Shown: positions 15,714 to 26,200 of the stretch, one piece after another
How the letters are laid out: every line of letters starts with the position of its first letter
How positions within the stretch are numbered: the stretch's first letter is position 1
Origin: Deltaproteobacteria bacterium
Lineage (GTDB): Bacteria > Desulfobacterota_B > Binatia > Bin18
Assembly: GCA_012271025.1 (NCBI GenBank)
Contig: JAAXHF010000464.1
Span: forward strand, 1-39,241
DNA: 39,241 bases
Direction of reading: 5' to 3'
The notes under the pieces: generated by a model
Seen by the model: only the letters and a program-made list of their open reading frames with translations
What the model was told of the DNA's origin: nothing
The model's database searches: none
Program-made: the position numbers and the translations under genes

Positions 15714-15796
15714 CCTTCCCTTTAACTGCCATGCTTGACTCCTTGTTCGGCATCGTTTAAGGCTCGTCCAGATGGGCATGGGAGCGAGTTTCCTCG

Positions 15797-17062
15797 GTGC
15801 ACTACGAACTCTTCATCAGTTTTCGCTATCTGCGCGCCAAGCGGCGTGAGATTTTCATTTCCCTGATTACCACAATATCTACTCTTGGCGTCCTGATCGG
15901 AGTGATGGTGCTGAATGTCACCCTGGCCATCATGACCGGATTTGAAGAAGATTTGCGGAGTCGGATTCTGGGCTTTAATCCGCATATCCTGCTGTCCAGC
16001 CTGAATGGCCCCTTGGACGCCTATGAGCAGGTGGCGGAACAGGTCCGACAGGTACCGGGGATCGTTGCGGCCGCGCCCTTTCTGTACGGCCAGGTGATGG
16101 TCAGCTCGCCACGGGGCGTGTCCGGGGTGGTGGTGCGCGGGGTCGAACCGGCCCTGGCCAGTGCGGTGGTCAATATCGCCGATCACATCAAAGAGGGGAG
16201 TCTCGCCCGGCTCGGCCAAAAACAGCTTGTACCCCTTGGGAATGGTACGGGCCAGCGCAGCGTTGAGCTGGCAGGGATTGTGATCGGCGAGGAGTTGGCC
16301 GACCAGCTCGGTCTGCTGATCGGTGATCCCATCACCCTGATCTCTCCCCTTGGCGGGACGCCGGGACCGCTCGGCATGGCGCCTCGTCTCAAACGTTTCG
16401 TGGTGGTCGGCCTGTTTGATTCCGGCATGGTCGAGTATGACAGTGGCTTGCTCTACATGGCTCTCCAGGATGCCCAGCAGTTCTTCAAGCTTGACCGACA
16501 GGTGTCTGGGCTCGAAATTCGGCTCCAGGAAGTCTACAACGCGCAGCCGATTGCCCGGCAGATCGAGGAACTGCTCGGCTTTCCCTACAAAGCCCGCGAC
16601 TGGACCGAAATCAACCGCAACCTGTTTACGGCCCTGAGCCTCGAAAAGTTCGTGTATTCGATCGTGATTTTGCTCATCGTCCTGGTGGCCGCGTTCAACA
16701 TCGTTGCGACCCTGATCATGGTTGTCATGGAAAAACGCAAGGACATTGCGCTGCTGAAATCCATGGGCGCTTCGGATGCGGCAATCGGCCGGATTTTTAT
16801 CTACAAAGGGCTGGTTATTGGGCTGGTCGGCACGTTCCTGGGGACGCTGAGCGGTTTCGTCCTGTGCTGGTTGCTCCAGCGCTACGAGTTCATCGAACTG
16901 CCACCCGACGTGTGGTACGTTTCGACCGTGCCGATCAAGATGTCGGTCCACAATTTCCTGATCGTTGGCCTGGCCTCTGTCGCGATCTGCCTGGGCGCCA
17001 CGATCTATCCCGCCCGTCAGGCGGCCCGTTTGGCGCCGGTTGAAGTCATCCGCTACGAATGA
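15797..17062 (+). CDS. lolC: Lipoprotein-releasing ABC transporter permease (LolC/LolE family)
   Basis: This 421-residue inner-membrane protein extracts outer-membrane lipoproteins and hands them to LolA, together with LolD. It has the four-helix MacB/LolC topology: helix 1 at ISLITTISTLGVLIGVMVLNVTLAI, a large periplasmic domain (about 50-270), then helices at FVYSIVILLIVLVAAFNIVATLIM, GLVIGLVGTFLGTLSGFVLCWLL and FLIVGLASVAICLGATIYPA. The cytoplasmic coupling segment EKRKDIALLKSMGAS and the final PARQAARLAPVEVIRYE are typical. Only one permease gene is present, so it may work as a homodimer, as LolF proteins do. The start codon is GTG with GGGAGCGAG upstream. lolD follows. Confidence 0.92.
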   Translation: MHYELFISFRYLRAKRREIFISLITTISTLGVLIGVMVLNVTLAIMTGFEEDLRSRILGFNPHILLSSLNGPLDAYEQVAEQVRQVPGIVAAAPFLYGQVMVSSPRGVSGVVVRGVEPALASAVVNIADHIKEGSLARLGQKQLVPLGNGTGQRSVELAGIVIGEELADQLGLLIGDPITLISPLGGTPGPLGMAPRLKRFVVVGLFDSGMVEYDSGLLYMALQDAQQFFKLDRQVSGLEIRLQEVYNAQPIARQIEELLGFPYKARDWTEINRNLFTALSLEKFVYSIVILLIVLVAAFNIVATLIMVVMEKRKDIALLKSMGASDAAIGRIFIYKGLVIGLVGTFLGTLSGFVLCWLLQRYEFIELPPDVWYVSTVPIKMSVHNFLIVGLASVAICLGATIYPARQAARLAPVEVIRYE

Positions 17063-17103
17063 AGGGCGACCGGCCTGGGCACCGGACGGAGAGGAGAGGT
17101 GGC

Positions 17104-17832
17104 GTGGCGCAGATTTTGATTCGAGCCGAGCGGCTCAGCAAACGCTACGGCGAGGAAGGGCAGGCGATCCAGGTCTTCTCGGAGTTGGACCTCGACATCC
17201 GGCGGGCTGAGCGTATTGCCATCATTGGTGAGTCCGGGGTTGGCAAAACGACCTTGCTGCATATCCTGGGGACGCTTGATCGGCCCAGCGCAGGCAAGGT
17301 GTGGCTGGCTGGCCACGACGTGTTTGCCCTGCCGAGCGAGGAGTTGGCCGGGCTGCGCAACCGGGAAATCGGGTTCATTTTCCAGTTCCACCACTTGTTG
17401 CCCGATTTCAACGCTGTTGAGAACGTCATGCTGCCCGGACTGATCGCCCGGCTGTCACGCGCCGAGGCCAAGCGGCGGGCGGTTGAGATTCTGGAGCAGG
17501 TCGGGCTCACAGATCGACTGACCCATCGCCCTGGAGAACTGTCCGGGGGCGAACAGCAACGGGTTGCCGTGGCGCGGGCGCTGGTGCTGCGTCCGCGTGT
17601 GGTGCTGGCTGACGAGCCGACGGGTAATCTTGACCCTGGGACAGGGGAGGGCGTGCTGCAGTTGCTGCTCAAGCTCAATCAGGCCATGAACATTACCATG
17701 GTGGTTGTGACCCATAACGACAAAGTGGCCACCAGCATGGATCGGACGCTGCGGCTCGAGGCGGGTCGGCTGCATGAGATCCAGGCTCGGGCGGAGACAG
17801 ACGCGGTCCCGGCCGGCTCTCGGCTGGGCTGA
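17104..17832 (+). CDS. lolD: Lipoprotein-releasing system ATP-binding protein LolD
   Basis: This 242-residue ABC ATPase has Walker A GESGVGKT (42-49), Q-loop FQFHHLLPDF (93-102), signature LSGGEQQR (146-153) and Walker B VVLADEPTGNLD (166-177), the LolD/MacB-type sequence. It powers the permease encoded 41 bases upstream. GTG 17104 was chosen because AGAGGAGAGG precedes it and ABC similarity starts within a few residues. An in-frame ATG at 17059 overlaps the lolC stop but would add 15 non-conserved residues and has no ribosome site. Confidence 0.92.
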   Translation: MAQILIRAERLSKRYGEEGQAIQVFSELDLDIRRAERIAIIGESGVGKTTLLHILGTLDRPSAGKVWLAGHDVFALPSEELAGLRNREIGFIFQFHHLLPDFNAVENVMLPGLIARLSRAEAKRRAVEILEQVGLTDRLTHRPGELSGGEQQRVAVARALVLRPRVVLADEPTGNLDPGTGEGVLQLLLKLNQAMNITMVVVTHNDKVATSMDRTLRLEAGRLHEIQARAETDAVPAGSRLG

Positions 17833-17872
17833 ATGGCTTTACAATCTGAGGGGATTTTGTTAGGGGGGGCCG

Positions 17873-20416
17873 ATGGGGAAAGGTGCGCTAATGCGGGGAA
17901 TATCTCGAACAACCGGCACCCGATGGCTGATCTTGGTCCTCGGCTTGGTTCTGTCCGGTCTACCCGGTCAGGTACGGGGACAGACTCCGGTGCCGACCCA
18001 GGCGTCCGACCCGGCTGAGGCTTCGGCACTGACCAACCCTCCTCAAGCGACGCTGCTGAGCGAAGTGGTGATCGGCGGCAACGAGCAGGTCGATCCTGAG
18101 GCTATTCGCATCCGTCTCTCATCCCGGGCTGGCCAGCCGCTCGATCATGAGACGGTTGATGCCGATATTCGATCCATCTACGAGATGGGTTTCTTCAAGA
18201 ATGTCGAGGCGCGGCTGACCGAGGACGACGGCCGCAGCGTGCTGACCTACTGGGTGCGCGAACGTCCGCTGATCCGGCAGGTCCGGGTTGAGGGGAATGA
18301 GAAAGTCACCCAGGAAGAGATTCTGACCGAGCTGAAAATTCATCCCCGCACCATTCTGAATCCGGTCAGAATCCGCCGCGGGATTCTTGACGCCAAGGCT
18401 CTGTACGAGAAAAAAGGCCACCTGGATACGGATATCTCATACCGGACCGAATCGACGCTCAACGGCGAAACGATTGTCTCTTTTACGATCTCCGAAAACA
18501 CCCAAACGAGCGTGGTTGATGTGGTGTTTGAGGGTAATCAGGCCTTTTCCGACAAGATCCTGGCCGGCTTCATGCAGACCAAGAAGAAGAACTGGCTGTC
18601 CCGTTTTCTGCCGTTCGGGGTGCTGAGCAATGAAGCCCTCAAGACCGATGTCGAACGCCTGACGGCCTGGTACTACGATAATGGCTATATCAACGTCCGT
18701 ATTGATGAGCCGCAGGTGACCCGTGGCGAAGACGGCCTGGTGGTGACCATCCGTCTTGAGGAGGGACCCAAGTATAAGGTCGGTGAGGTGCGGGTCGTGG
18801 GCGATGTGGTGGGCGGTGAGGCTGCGGCAAAACGGGTCTTGACCCTGCGCTCAAAGCGGACCTTCAAGGCCAGCGTACTGCGGGACGATGTCTTTAACCT
18901 GACCGGGTATTTCAGTGACCAGGGCTACGCTTTTGTCAATATCGAGCCGGAAACCGATGTCCAGCCCGACGAGAAGCTGGTGAACGTCTCATACCGGGTG
19001 AATAAAGGCCCCGAGGTCTACATCGACCAGATCGCTATTGCCGGCAACCGTAAAACGCGGGACAAGGTCATTCGGCGCGAGCTGTCGATCGTTGAGCAAA
19101 GTCTGTTCGCCGCCTCGTCACTCCAGTTCAGCCGAGACCAGGTAAAACGCCTGGGGCTGTTTGAAGACGTGAATCTGACCACCCAGCGGGGTAAGCGCAA
19201 AGATCTCCTGAACGTGCTGGTTGATGTCAAGGAAGCCCAGACTGGCTCGTTCAGTATTGGCGCCGGTTTCAACTCGTCAACCAGCGTGGTCGGCAATGCC
19301 CGGATCCAGGAAAACAACCTCATGGGGCGGGGCCAGCGTCTGATTGTCGGGGGCAGCATTGGCACCCGCTATCGGAATACGCAGGTCAATTTCATGGACC
19401 CGTACTTCATGGATACCTACCTGCGGCTCGGGCTGGAGCTGTTTGACTGGCGGTTCATCTTTGAGGACTTTGACCGCTCGGGAACCGGCGGTGGCTTTCG
19501 GCTGTTCTATCCGCTGACCGCCCTGGGCTATCGTTCGCTGTGGGGCTACTCCTTGACCGATGTCGAGGTCGGTTTCCAGTACCAGTGGGAACGCTCGCGG
19601 ATCAGCAATTTCGATCCGATTACGCCGGACGCGGTTCGCGCCGAACGGGGGGCGAACACGGCCTCCCTGATCTCGCCGGTGCTCATGCGAAATACCCTGA
19701 ACCACGCATTCGAGCCCACGGCCGGCTCGCTGCAACAGGTCTCCTTCACCTTTGCCGGCCCCGGTGGGAACGCCGATTACACCAAGCTTGAGCTTGAGGC
19801 GCGCTACTTTCTGCCCATCTGGCGCGGCCGTCGCTTTGGCGAGGTGACCCTGATGACCGGTGGCGTCTTTGGCTATGGCATGGGTGATGTCGACTTTACT
19901 GAAAACCGTCATATTGCGACCCACCGCAAGCGCATCCTCAAGGATGATGTGCCCCTGTTTGATCGCTACTTCCCGGGTGGCATCAACTCGATCCGGGGCT
20001 TTGGCGAGCGCAGCCTCGGTCCTCGTGAAGAAACGGTGGTCGTGGTCACTGACGGTGGCTCGCCGGATGGGCGAAAAGCGCGCACCTACCGTCGTCCCAT
20101 CGGGGGCAGCCACCAGCTGATTATTAACAATGAAATCATCGTTCCGATCGTCCCGGCTCTCAACCTCAAGGGAGTGCTGTTTAACGACATCGGCAATGCG
20201 TTTACCAATGTCCAAGGCATCGATCTTGGAGATCTCCGCTATTCCGTGGGAGCGGGAGTCCGCTGGAAATCGCCATTTGGTCCGATCCGCATTGAGTTGG
20301 GCAGACCGCTGAATGCCAAGAATGATGAGCGCACCAGCAGCATTCACTTTTCCTTTGGTGGTTTTGGCGGGATCGGCCAGACCGGTGGCGCCAACCGTTT
20401 CGATTCGCTGTTCTAG
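17873..20416 (+). CDS. bamA: Outer membrane protein assembly factor BamA
   Basis: BamA folds and inserts beta-barrel proteins into the outer membrane. The 847-residue protein has a signal peptide (WLILVLGLVLSGLPGQVRG, about 18-36) and then several POTRA domains from about residue 55 to 430, each with the beta-alpha-alpha-beta-beta pattern (for example LLSEVVIGGNEQVDPEAIRIRL). The C-terminal 16-strand barrel carries SIRGFGERSLGP near residue 707, the conserved barrel-lumen loop, and ends in Phe as outer-membrane barrels do. The start follows a G-run; ATG 17891 is an alternative. It sits 40 bases after lolD and 34 before skp. Confidence 0.95.
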   Translation: MGKGALMRGISRTTGTRWLILVLGLVLSGLPGQVRGQTPVPTQASDPAEASALTNPPQATLLSEVVIGGNEQVDPEAIRIRLSSRAGQPLDHETVDADIRSIYEMGFFKNVEARLTEDDGRSVLTYWVRERPLIRQVRVEGNEKVTQEEILTELKIHPRTILNPVRIRRGILDAKALYEKKGHLDTDISYRTESTLNGETIVSFTISENTQTSVVDVVFEGNQAFSDKILAGFMQTKKKNWLSRFLPFGVLSNEALKTDVERLTAWYYDNGYINVRIDEPQVTRGEDGLVVTIRLEEGPKYKVGEVRVVGDVVGGEAAAKRVLTLRSKRTFKASVLRDDVFNLTGYFSDQGYAFVNIEPETDVQPDEKLVNVSYRVNKGPEVYIDQIAIAGNRKTRDKVIRRELSIVEQSLFAASSLQFSRDQVKRLGLFEDVNLTTQRGKRKDLLNVLVDVKEAQTGSFSIGAGFNSSTSVVGNARIQENNLMGRGQRLIVGGSIGTRYRNTQVNFMDPYFMDTYLRLGLELFDWRFIFEDFDRSGTGGGFRLFYPLTALGYRSLWGYSLTDVEVGFQYQWERSRISNFDPITPDAVRAERGANTASLISPVLMRNTLNHAFEPTAGSLQQVSFTFAGPGGNADYTKLELEARYFLPIWRGRRFGEVTLMTGGVFGYGMGDVDFTENRHIATHRKRILKDDVPLFDRYFPGGINSIRGFGERSLGPREETVVVVTDGGSPDGRKARTYRRPIGGSHQLIINNEIIVPIVPALNLKGVLFNDIGNAFTNVQGIDLGDLRYSVGAGVRWKSPFGPIRIELGRPLNAKNDERTSSIHFSFGGFGGIGQTGGANRFDSLF

Positions 20417-20450
20417 GCCTGTTGCTGCGAGCGGACGGTGGAGAACAGCT

Positions 20451-20996
20451 ATGCGTCGTATTGCTAGTGGAGTCCTGCTCAGCGTCCTCGGCCTGGTGTG
20501 GCTGTCTGTTCCGGTCGCCGCCCAGGGGGTGAAGATTGGCTATGTCGATCTCCAGTTGGCGCTCACCGAGTCGAGCGCCGGCAAGAAAGCCCAGCAGGCG
20601 TTCAGCGCCGAAATGAACCGCATGGAGACCCAGCTCGAGGAACGCAAGAAAAAGGTCGAGACGCTCAAGGACGACCTGGAGAAGAAGGCCCAGTTACTGA
20701 GATCCGAGGAGCGGACCGAGCTGGCACGTCAGTATCGGGTCGAAATCCGTGAATTTCAGCGTCTGCACGAGGACTCCAAAAAGGAACTCGAAATACGAGA
20801 CCGCGAGCTGACCGGCCGCATTCTGGTTGAGTTGCGACACATCATCCACGACATGGGCCAGCAGGGGGACTTCACGCTGATCCTGGAAGGCAACAACACG
20901 GTCGTCTTGTATGGTGCCCAAACCATCGATCTGACCCAAGCGGTGATTGCCGCCTACAACAAGAGAGGAACGAAGATTGCGCAGCTGATACGCTAG
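20451..20996 (+). CDS. skp: OmpH/Skp family periplasmic chaperone
   Basis: The 181-residue protein has a signal peptide (MRRIASGVLLSVLGLVWLSVPVAA) followed by GVKIGYVDLQLALTESSAGKKAQQAF, the usual Skp opening strand. A long charged helical hairpin (about 50-130, rich in Lys/Glu heptads) forms the tentacles that hold unfolded outer-membrane proteins. The end returns to a small beta core (DFTLILEGNNTVVLYGAQTIDLT). The order bamA-skp is conserved widely. ATG 20451 was chosen over the longer open frame because GGTGGAGAA precedes it and it gives a proper signal peptide. Confidence 0.92.
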   Translation: MRRIASGVLLSVLGLVWLSVPVAAQGVKIGYVDLQLALTESSAGKKAQQAFSAEMNRMETQLEERKKKVETLKDDLEKKAQLLRSEERTELARQYRVEIREFQRLHEDSKKELEIRDRELTGRILVELRHIIHDMGQQGDFTLILEGNNTVVLYGAQTIDLTQAVIAAYNKRGTKIAQLIR

Positions 20997-21026
20997 CGTG
21001 CGTCTCGGACTCCGCTGCCTGCCGGT

Positions 21027-21500
21027 ATGGATACCCTCGCGGCCCTGCTGCCCCACCGCTACCCTTTCCTGCTCGTTGACCGAGTCGTGGAGATCGTCGC
21101 TGCCGAACGGATTGTGGCGCTCAAAAACGTGACCATCAACGAACCTTTCTTCCCCGGCCATTTTCCCGGCTATCCGGTCATGCCCGGCGTCCTGCTGTGT
21201 GAGGCTGTTGTCCAGGCCGGAGGCATTCTCGTCTATTCGTCCGCGCCGGAAGGGGGTCGCCGTCCCCAGTATGCGCTGCTGACGGCGCTGGATAAGGTCC
21301 GCTTTCGGCGCCAAGTCACTCCGGGTGATCAGCTCCGCCTGGAGGCCGAGACCGTCCACCGGCGAAAAAAATTCTGGAAGATGCGTGGCACCGCCTCGGT
21401 GGCCGACGCGCTGGCGGCTGAACTGGAATTTACGCTTGCCGAGGCGGACCCGCCCGACAGCCGTACGCCAGACACGCGGACGGATGGGGAGCGATCATGA
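21027..21500 (+). CDS. fabZ: 3-hydroxyacyl-ACP dehydratase FabZ
   Basis: FabZ dehydrates 3-hydroxyacyl-ACP in fatty acid synthesis and balances it against lipid A synthesis. The 157-residue protein has [14 protein letters not shown] at the start, [12 protein letters not shown] with catalytic His45, and [11 protein letters not shown] with catalytic Glu59. The C-terminal 20 residues are charged and not conserved. It lies 30 bases after skp, where lpxD is often found instead, and overlaps the lpxA start by four bases (ATGA). Confidence 0.95.
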   Translation: MDTLAALLPHRYPFLLVDRVVEIVAAERIVALKNVTINEPFFPGHFPGYPVMPGVLLCEAVVQAGGILVYSSAPEGGRRPQYALLTALDKVRFRRQVTPGDQLRLEAETVHRRKKFWKMRGTASVADALAAELEFTLAEADPPDSRTPDTRTDGERS

Positions 21501-22324
21501 CGGCAGCCACCCACATCCATCCCTCGGCAGTCGTCGCACCGGGCGCCGAACTCGACAGCGGAGTCCAGGTCGGGCCGTATACGGTCATTGGGCCGCATGT
21601 TCGGATCGGACGAGAAACCCAGGTCGGTCCCCACGCCGTCATTGAGGGGCGGACCACAATCGGGCGGCACAACCAGATTTTTCAGTTTGCCAGCGTTGGT
21701 GCGGTTCCCCAGGACAAAAAGTACGCCGGCGAAGACAGCCAGTTGATGATTGGCGACCACAATACCGTTCGGGAGTTTGCCACCCTCCAGCCCGGCACCA
21801 CGGGAGGCGGCATGATCACCCGGGTCGGTGACCATAATCTGTTCATGGTCTACTCGCACGTCGCCCACGATTGCGCGCTGGGCAGCCATATTGTCATGGC
21901 CAATAGCGCCAACCTGGGCGGCCATGTCACGATCGAAGACTTTGCGGTGATCGGCGCGCTGGCCGGTATCCATCAATTCGCCCGGATCGGTGAATCCGCG
22001 ATCATCGGTGCGGGAGCCATGGTCTCTCTCGATGTCCCGCCGTACTGTATGGCCCAGGGCGACCGGGCCTACCTGTTCGGCCTGAATCTGATCGGGCTCA
22101 AACGGCGCGGTTTTACGACCGCCCAGCTCGAGACCCTGAAAAAATCCTATCGGGCCTTGTTCAGCGAGGGCGAACCGTTCAAACAGGCTCTGGCCCGCGT
22201 CAGTCAGGAATACGGCGACGGTCCCGAGGTCGCTCACCTCGTGGAGTTTATCTCGCGCTCTCAGCGCGGCGTGTGTCGGCCCCGGAGTGGGGCGTCTGCC
22301 GACACCGATGGGGCTGCCGGCTAG
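21497..22324 (+). CDS. lpxA: UDP-N-acetylglucosamine O-acyltransferase LpxA
   Basis: LpxA carries out the first step of lipid A synthesis, moving a 3-hydroxyacyl chain from ACP to UDP-GlcNAc. The 275-residue protein has a left-handed beta-helix of hexapeptide repeats (IHPSAVVAPGAELDSGVQVGPYTVIG and onward). HVAHDCALG (121-129) holds the catalytic His124, equivalent to His125 of E. coli. GAGAMVSLDVPPYCMAQGDRA and the helical C-terminal domain follow. It is translationally coupled to fabZ through an ATGA overlap. Confidence 0.95.
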   Translation: MTAATHIHPSAVVAPGAELDSGVQVGPYTVIGPHVRIGRETQVGPHAVIEGRTTIGRHNQIFQFASVGAVPQDKKYAGEDSQLMIGDHNTVREFATLQPGTTGGGMITRVGDHNLFMVYSHVAHDCALGSHIVMANSANLGGHVTIEDFAVIGALAGIHQFARIGESAIIGAGAMVSLDVPPYCMAQGDRAYLFGLNLIGLKRRGFTTAQLETLKKSYRALFSEGEPFKQALARVSQEYGDGPEVAHLVEFISRSQRGVCRPRSGASADTDGAAG

Positions 22325-22358
22325 AGTCCGGCGGACTCACCCACAGATTGTAGACAGG

Positions 22359-23210
22359 ATGTCTCGATTCGGGCTGATCGCCGGTAACGGCCGCTTCCCC
22401 CTGCTCTTTGCTGAGGCGGCACGCGCCCAGGGGCTCGACCTTGTGGCGGTCGCCCATCAGGGCGAGACCCCGGAGACGCTGAACGATCTGGTGTCCGAGG
22501 TCAGCTGGGTTCGGGTTGGCGAGCTGGGCAAGATCATCGACATCTTCAAGACCGCCGGCGTGACGCAGGCCGTCATGGCCGGTGGGATCCACAAATCCGG
22601 CGCCCTGAGCCATATTCAGCCCGACGCGCGCGGTCTGGCGTTTATCAGCCGGCTGCCGAGTCTGCAGGACGATGTGATCTTGCGCGGCATCGCCCAAGAG
22701 CTGGAAGGCGAGGGTATCCGGGTGGTCGAGTCCACCCGTTTGCTGCCCGACCTGGTTCCCCAGCCGGGGGTGTTCACCCAGGCCGCTCCGGATGAGCGCC
22801 AGTGGCAGGACATCCGGCTGGGGGTTGAGGTGGCCAAGGAAATTGGACGCTGGGATATTGGTCAGAGCGTGGTGGTCAAGCGCGGCACGGTGTTTGCCGT
22901 TGAGGGCTTGGAGGGCACGAATGCCGCGATTCGGCGCGGCGGGGAACTGGCCGGAGCCGGGCTGGTCATTGTCAAGGTCAGCAAGCCGCACCAGGACCTG
23001 CGTTTCGATGTGCCAACGGTTGGACCGGAGACGATTGAAGAGATGCGGGCCGTCGAGGCGTGTGTGCTCGCCGTTGAAGCCGAGAAAACCCTGATGGTGG
23101 ATAAGCCTGCGGTCGTTCGACAGGCTGATGCCGCCGGGCTGTGCGTGGTGGCTGTCTCGGTCACGCAAACGGAGACGGGCTTTCGGATGTCGCAGGGAGA
23201 GCGGGAGTAA
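22359..23210 (+). CDS. lpxI: UDP-2,3-diacylglucosamine diphosphatase LpxI
   Basis: LpxI cleaves UDP-2,3-diacylglucosamine to lipid X and replaces LpxH in many lineages outside the gammaproteobacteria. The 283-residue protein starts FGLIAGNGRFPLLFAEAARAQG (LpxI N domain) and has VTQAVMAGGIHK and a C-terminal domain with VVKRGTVFAVEGLEGTNAAIRRGGEL and LRFDVPTVGPETIEEM. The family was formerly DUF1009. ATG 22359 was chosen because the N-terminal strand starts there, although its ribosome site is weak. It follows lpxA by 34 bases. Confidence 0.92.
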   Translation: MSRFGLIAGNGRFPLLFAEAARAQGLDLVAVAHQGETPETLNDLVSEVSWVRVGELGKIIDIFKTAGVTQAVMAGGIHKSGALSHIQPDARGLAFISRLPSLQDDVILRGIAQELEGEGIRVVESTRLLPDLVPQPGVFTQAAPDERQWQDIRLGVEVAKEIGRWDIGQSVVVKRGTVFAVEGLEGTNAAIRRGGELAGAGLVIVKVSKPHQDLRFDVPTVGPETIEEMRAVEACVLAVEAEKTLMVDKPAVVRQADAAGLCVVAVSVTQTETGFRMSQGERE

Positions 23211-23226
23211 GAGACGGCTGGTCGGA

Positions 23227-26200
23227 ATGGGTATGAAACAGCTAGTGTGGAGAAGTATTGGCGCGTTGTTCTGGAGCGGGCTGCTGTGCCTTGTACCTAC
23301 CAGCAGCCCGGCCGATATCAAATTTGCCCTTGAAAACCCGGCACCGGGTCAGGTCCTCAGCGGTATACGTGTGATATCCGGTTGGGCGTTTTCGACCGAG
23401 TCTGCTGAGCCGGTCAGCGTCCGCTTATGGATCGATGACGGTGAGGCCATCGAGGTGCCGTGCTGTGTCGAGCGGGCCGATGTCGCGAACGAGCATTCCG
23501 ATCATCCCCAAGCCCTGAGCAGTGGATTCGGTCAGGTCTTCAATGCCGGCCTGCTCGAAAAAGGCGCCCATACCCTGACGATTGAAATTGAGGATGCGAC
23601 CGGCGCGCGCGAGATACAGGAGCGGCGGATTGAAACCGTCAGACCCGGTGGGTTTGAGTTTCTCGGCTCGCTCGATCTGGACCGGGCCGACGCCGAACTG
23701 AGCGAAGACAAACAAGAAATCCTGATCACCGGAGTGATCGTCCGGGAGAAAGGCAGCACAGAGTCCGAGGAGATCGAACTCCGTCTGGCCTGGCAGGAGA
23801 ACCTCCAGGCACTGGGTATTGTCGCCGCGGGCAACGAGGACGAAGAAAGCACGGCTACGGCCGCTGCCCTCAGTGCCGGTCTTGAGGCTGCCGAGATGAG
23901 TGCCGAGGACCCGGGTGTGGAGCCGGTGCAGATGAGTGCCGAAGAACTTGCTATGGAGCCCGACTGGGTGCAGCACCCGGCCATCATTCGGATTGATCCG
24001 ACCAGCGGCAATCGAACAATTCTGTCCGACGTGCACACCCCGACCAGAGCAGACCTGAGTGGTGCCGAGACCGAAGGTGATCAGACGCTGACCGATCCGG
24101 GGCCGACCTGGCTCATCCCCCAAGGGCTCACGATAGAGCCGGACGGCCAGATTGCGGTGACCGATGCTGGCCGCAAGGCGCTGATCCGGGTTGATCCGGT
24201 AACGGGCCGGCGTCAGGCCTTCGCCGGCTCCGGGCCGAGCCTGACACGGCCGAATGGGGTTGCCGCCTATCCCCAGGAATCGGGCTTGGACCGGACGCTC
24301 GTGATTGCAGACTCCGGCCGGTCGGGTGTCTTTGAACTGAACGGCAGCCGGACGATCATCTCGAACAGAGAGTTTGATGACGAACCCGAACAGGTGGATC
24401 TCAAGGACCCGTTTGGTATCGCGGTTGAGAACAACTGCACAGAAGAGGACTGCCAGGTCGTGGTGGCCGAGGCCGGCCTGCGGGCGATTGTTCGCCTCGA
24501 CCGGAGGACCGAAGAGCGCCGCATTATCTCTGGACCGGAAGTCGGTAGCGGACCTGAACTACAGGTACCGGTTGACATTGATGTTGCGTCCGACGGCCAG
24601 CTGTTTGTGGTTGATGTCGGCCTCAACGCTATCGTGCGGGTCAATCCGACAAATGGGAATCGGGCGATTGTGTCGGGCGCGGGGACCGGCGACGGTCCGG
24701 CTTTCCAGCGGGTCCGAGCCCTGGCGATTGAGCCGGACGGCCGGCTGGCCGTCGTGGATGAGGGCGCCCGGACTGTGCTCCGCGTCGATCCACGCAGCGA
24801 TGAGCGCAGCATCATCTCCGGGCCGGAGACCGGCAGTGGACTCGAACTGCGGGTGCCCGTTGATATCGCCGCTGCGTCCGACGGCCAGTTGATCGTCGTT
24901 GATAGCGCGCCTTTTTCAACCGCTTTTGAAAACCCGTTCGGAGATTTTGTCGGCGGGATCGGTCTGGTGTCGGGCTGGGCCTTCGCCAACGTCTCCGCCG
25001 CCACGCTGAACAGTGTTGTGCTCACGATTGATGACAACGCGCCCATAGACCTGCCGTGCTGTGCGTCTCGCGGGGATGTCCAGGCGTCTTTTCCTGAGCG
25101 GCCGTGGGCGGCGGAGAGCGGGTTTGGACTCGTCACCAACTTTAATATCTTGCCCAGCGGCTCACATACCTTTGCGCTGACGGTCGGGGATACGAGCGGA
25201 AGTTCTCACACCCTGAGCCGCAGCGTGGAGACCGTGAGACTGGGCGATTCGGAGTTTCTGGACCGGTTCGATATGACGAACGCCGAAGTTGACATATTTG
25301 ATGACACGGTATCCATTGAGCAGGTGCAGGTCCGGGATAAAGCCAGCCAGCTCAGCCGCGAGATCAACGCCAGCTTTGTCTGGCGGGAGAGCTGCCAGTG
25401 TTTTGTTGTGCAGGGCGAATGCGGCAATGGAAATATCGAATCCAACGAAGAGTGTGACGGTCAGACCTTTGGTGGGCAAACGTGCCAGAGCCTGGGCTTT
25501 GACGGCGGGAATTTAAGCTGTAATGAACGCTGCAATCTGGAACTGGAGGAATGCACGGGGGGCATGCCAGTCCTGGTCGCCAATAGCGGAGACGACAGCG
25601 TTTCTGTGGTGAGTGCCGCGACCCATGAAGAGGTCGGCACTATACAGGTCGGCGACAATCCCCGCAGCATAGCCGTTAGCCCGACCCGAACGCTTGCGTA
25701 TGTGACCAACTTTGGCGACGGGACTGTGTCGGTCCTCGATCTCAGCGACCTCGCCGCCCTCAGCGACCCCGCCTCTGACCTCCCAACGATTGACGTTGGC
25801 CATGAGCCTGTCGGCGTGGCTTTCAGGCCCGATGGGAGATATGCCTACGTGGTCAACGCGGGCCAGAATCGGGTCAGCGTGATCAATACGGACTCGCAGA
25901 CCGTTGAGACACACATCCGGGTCGGGAGTGAACCGCAAGAGATCGTCATCAATGCCGCCGGCACGCGGGCGTATGTCACCAACTCTGGGGATGGAACGGT
26001 CTCGGTCATTGATCTGGCGACAAATGAGCAGCTGACCACAGTCGCCGTCGGCGAGGATCCCAACGGGGTTGCGATCCGCCCCGGCGGTAGAGAAGTCTAC
26101 GTCGTGAACTCGGAACAGGACGATAACACCGTGTCGATTATTGACACGCGGACGAACCGCGTGGTGGCGACGCTGACCAGAGAAGAAGACGAGGGCCGTA

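Noticed and set aside
17059..17103. lolD starting at ATG 17059, overlapping the lolC stop
   Set aside because: It would add 15 basic, non-conserved residues without a ribosome site, whereas GTG 17104 follows AGAGGAGAGG and starts at the conserved strand.
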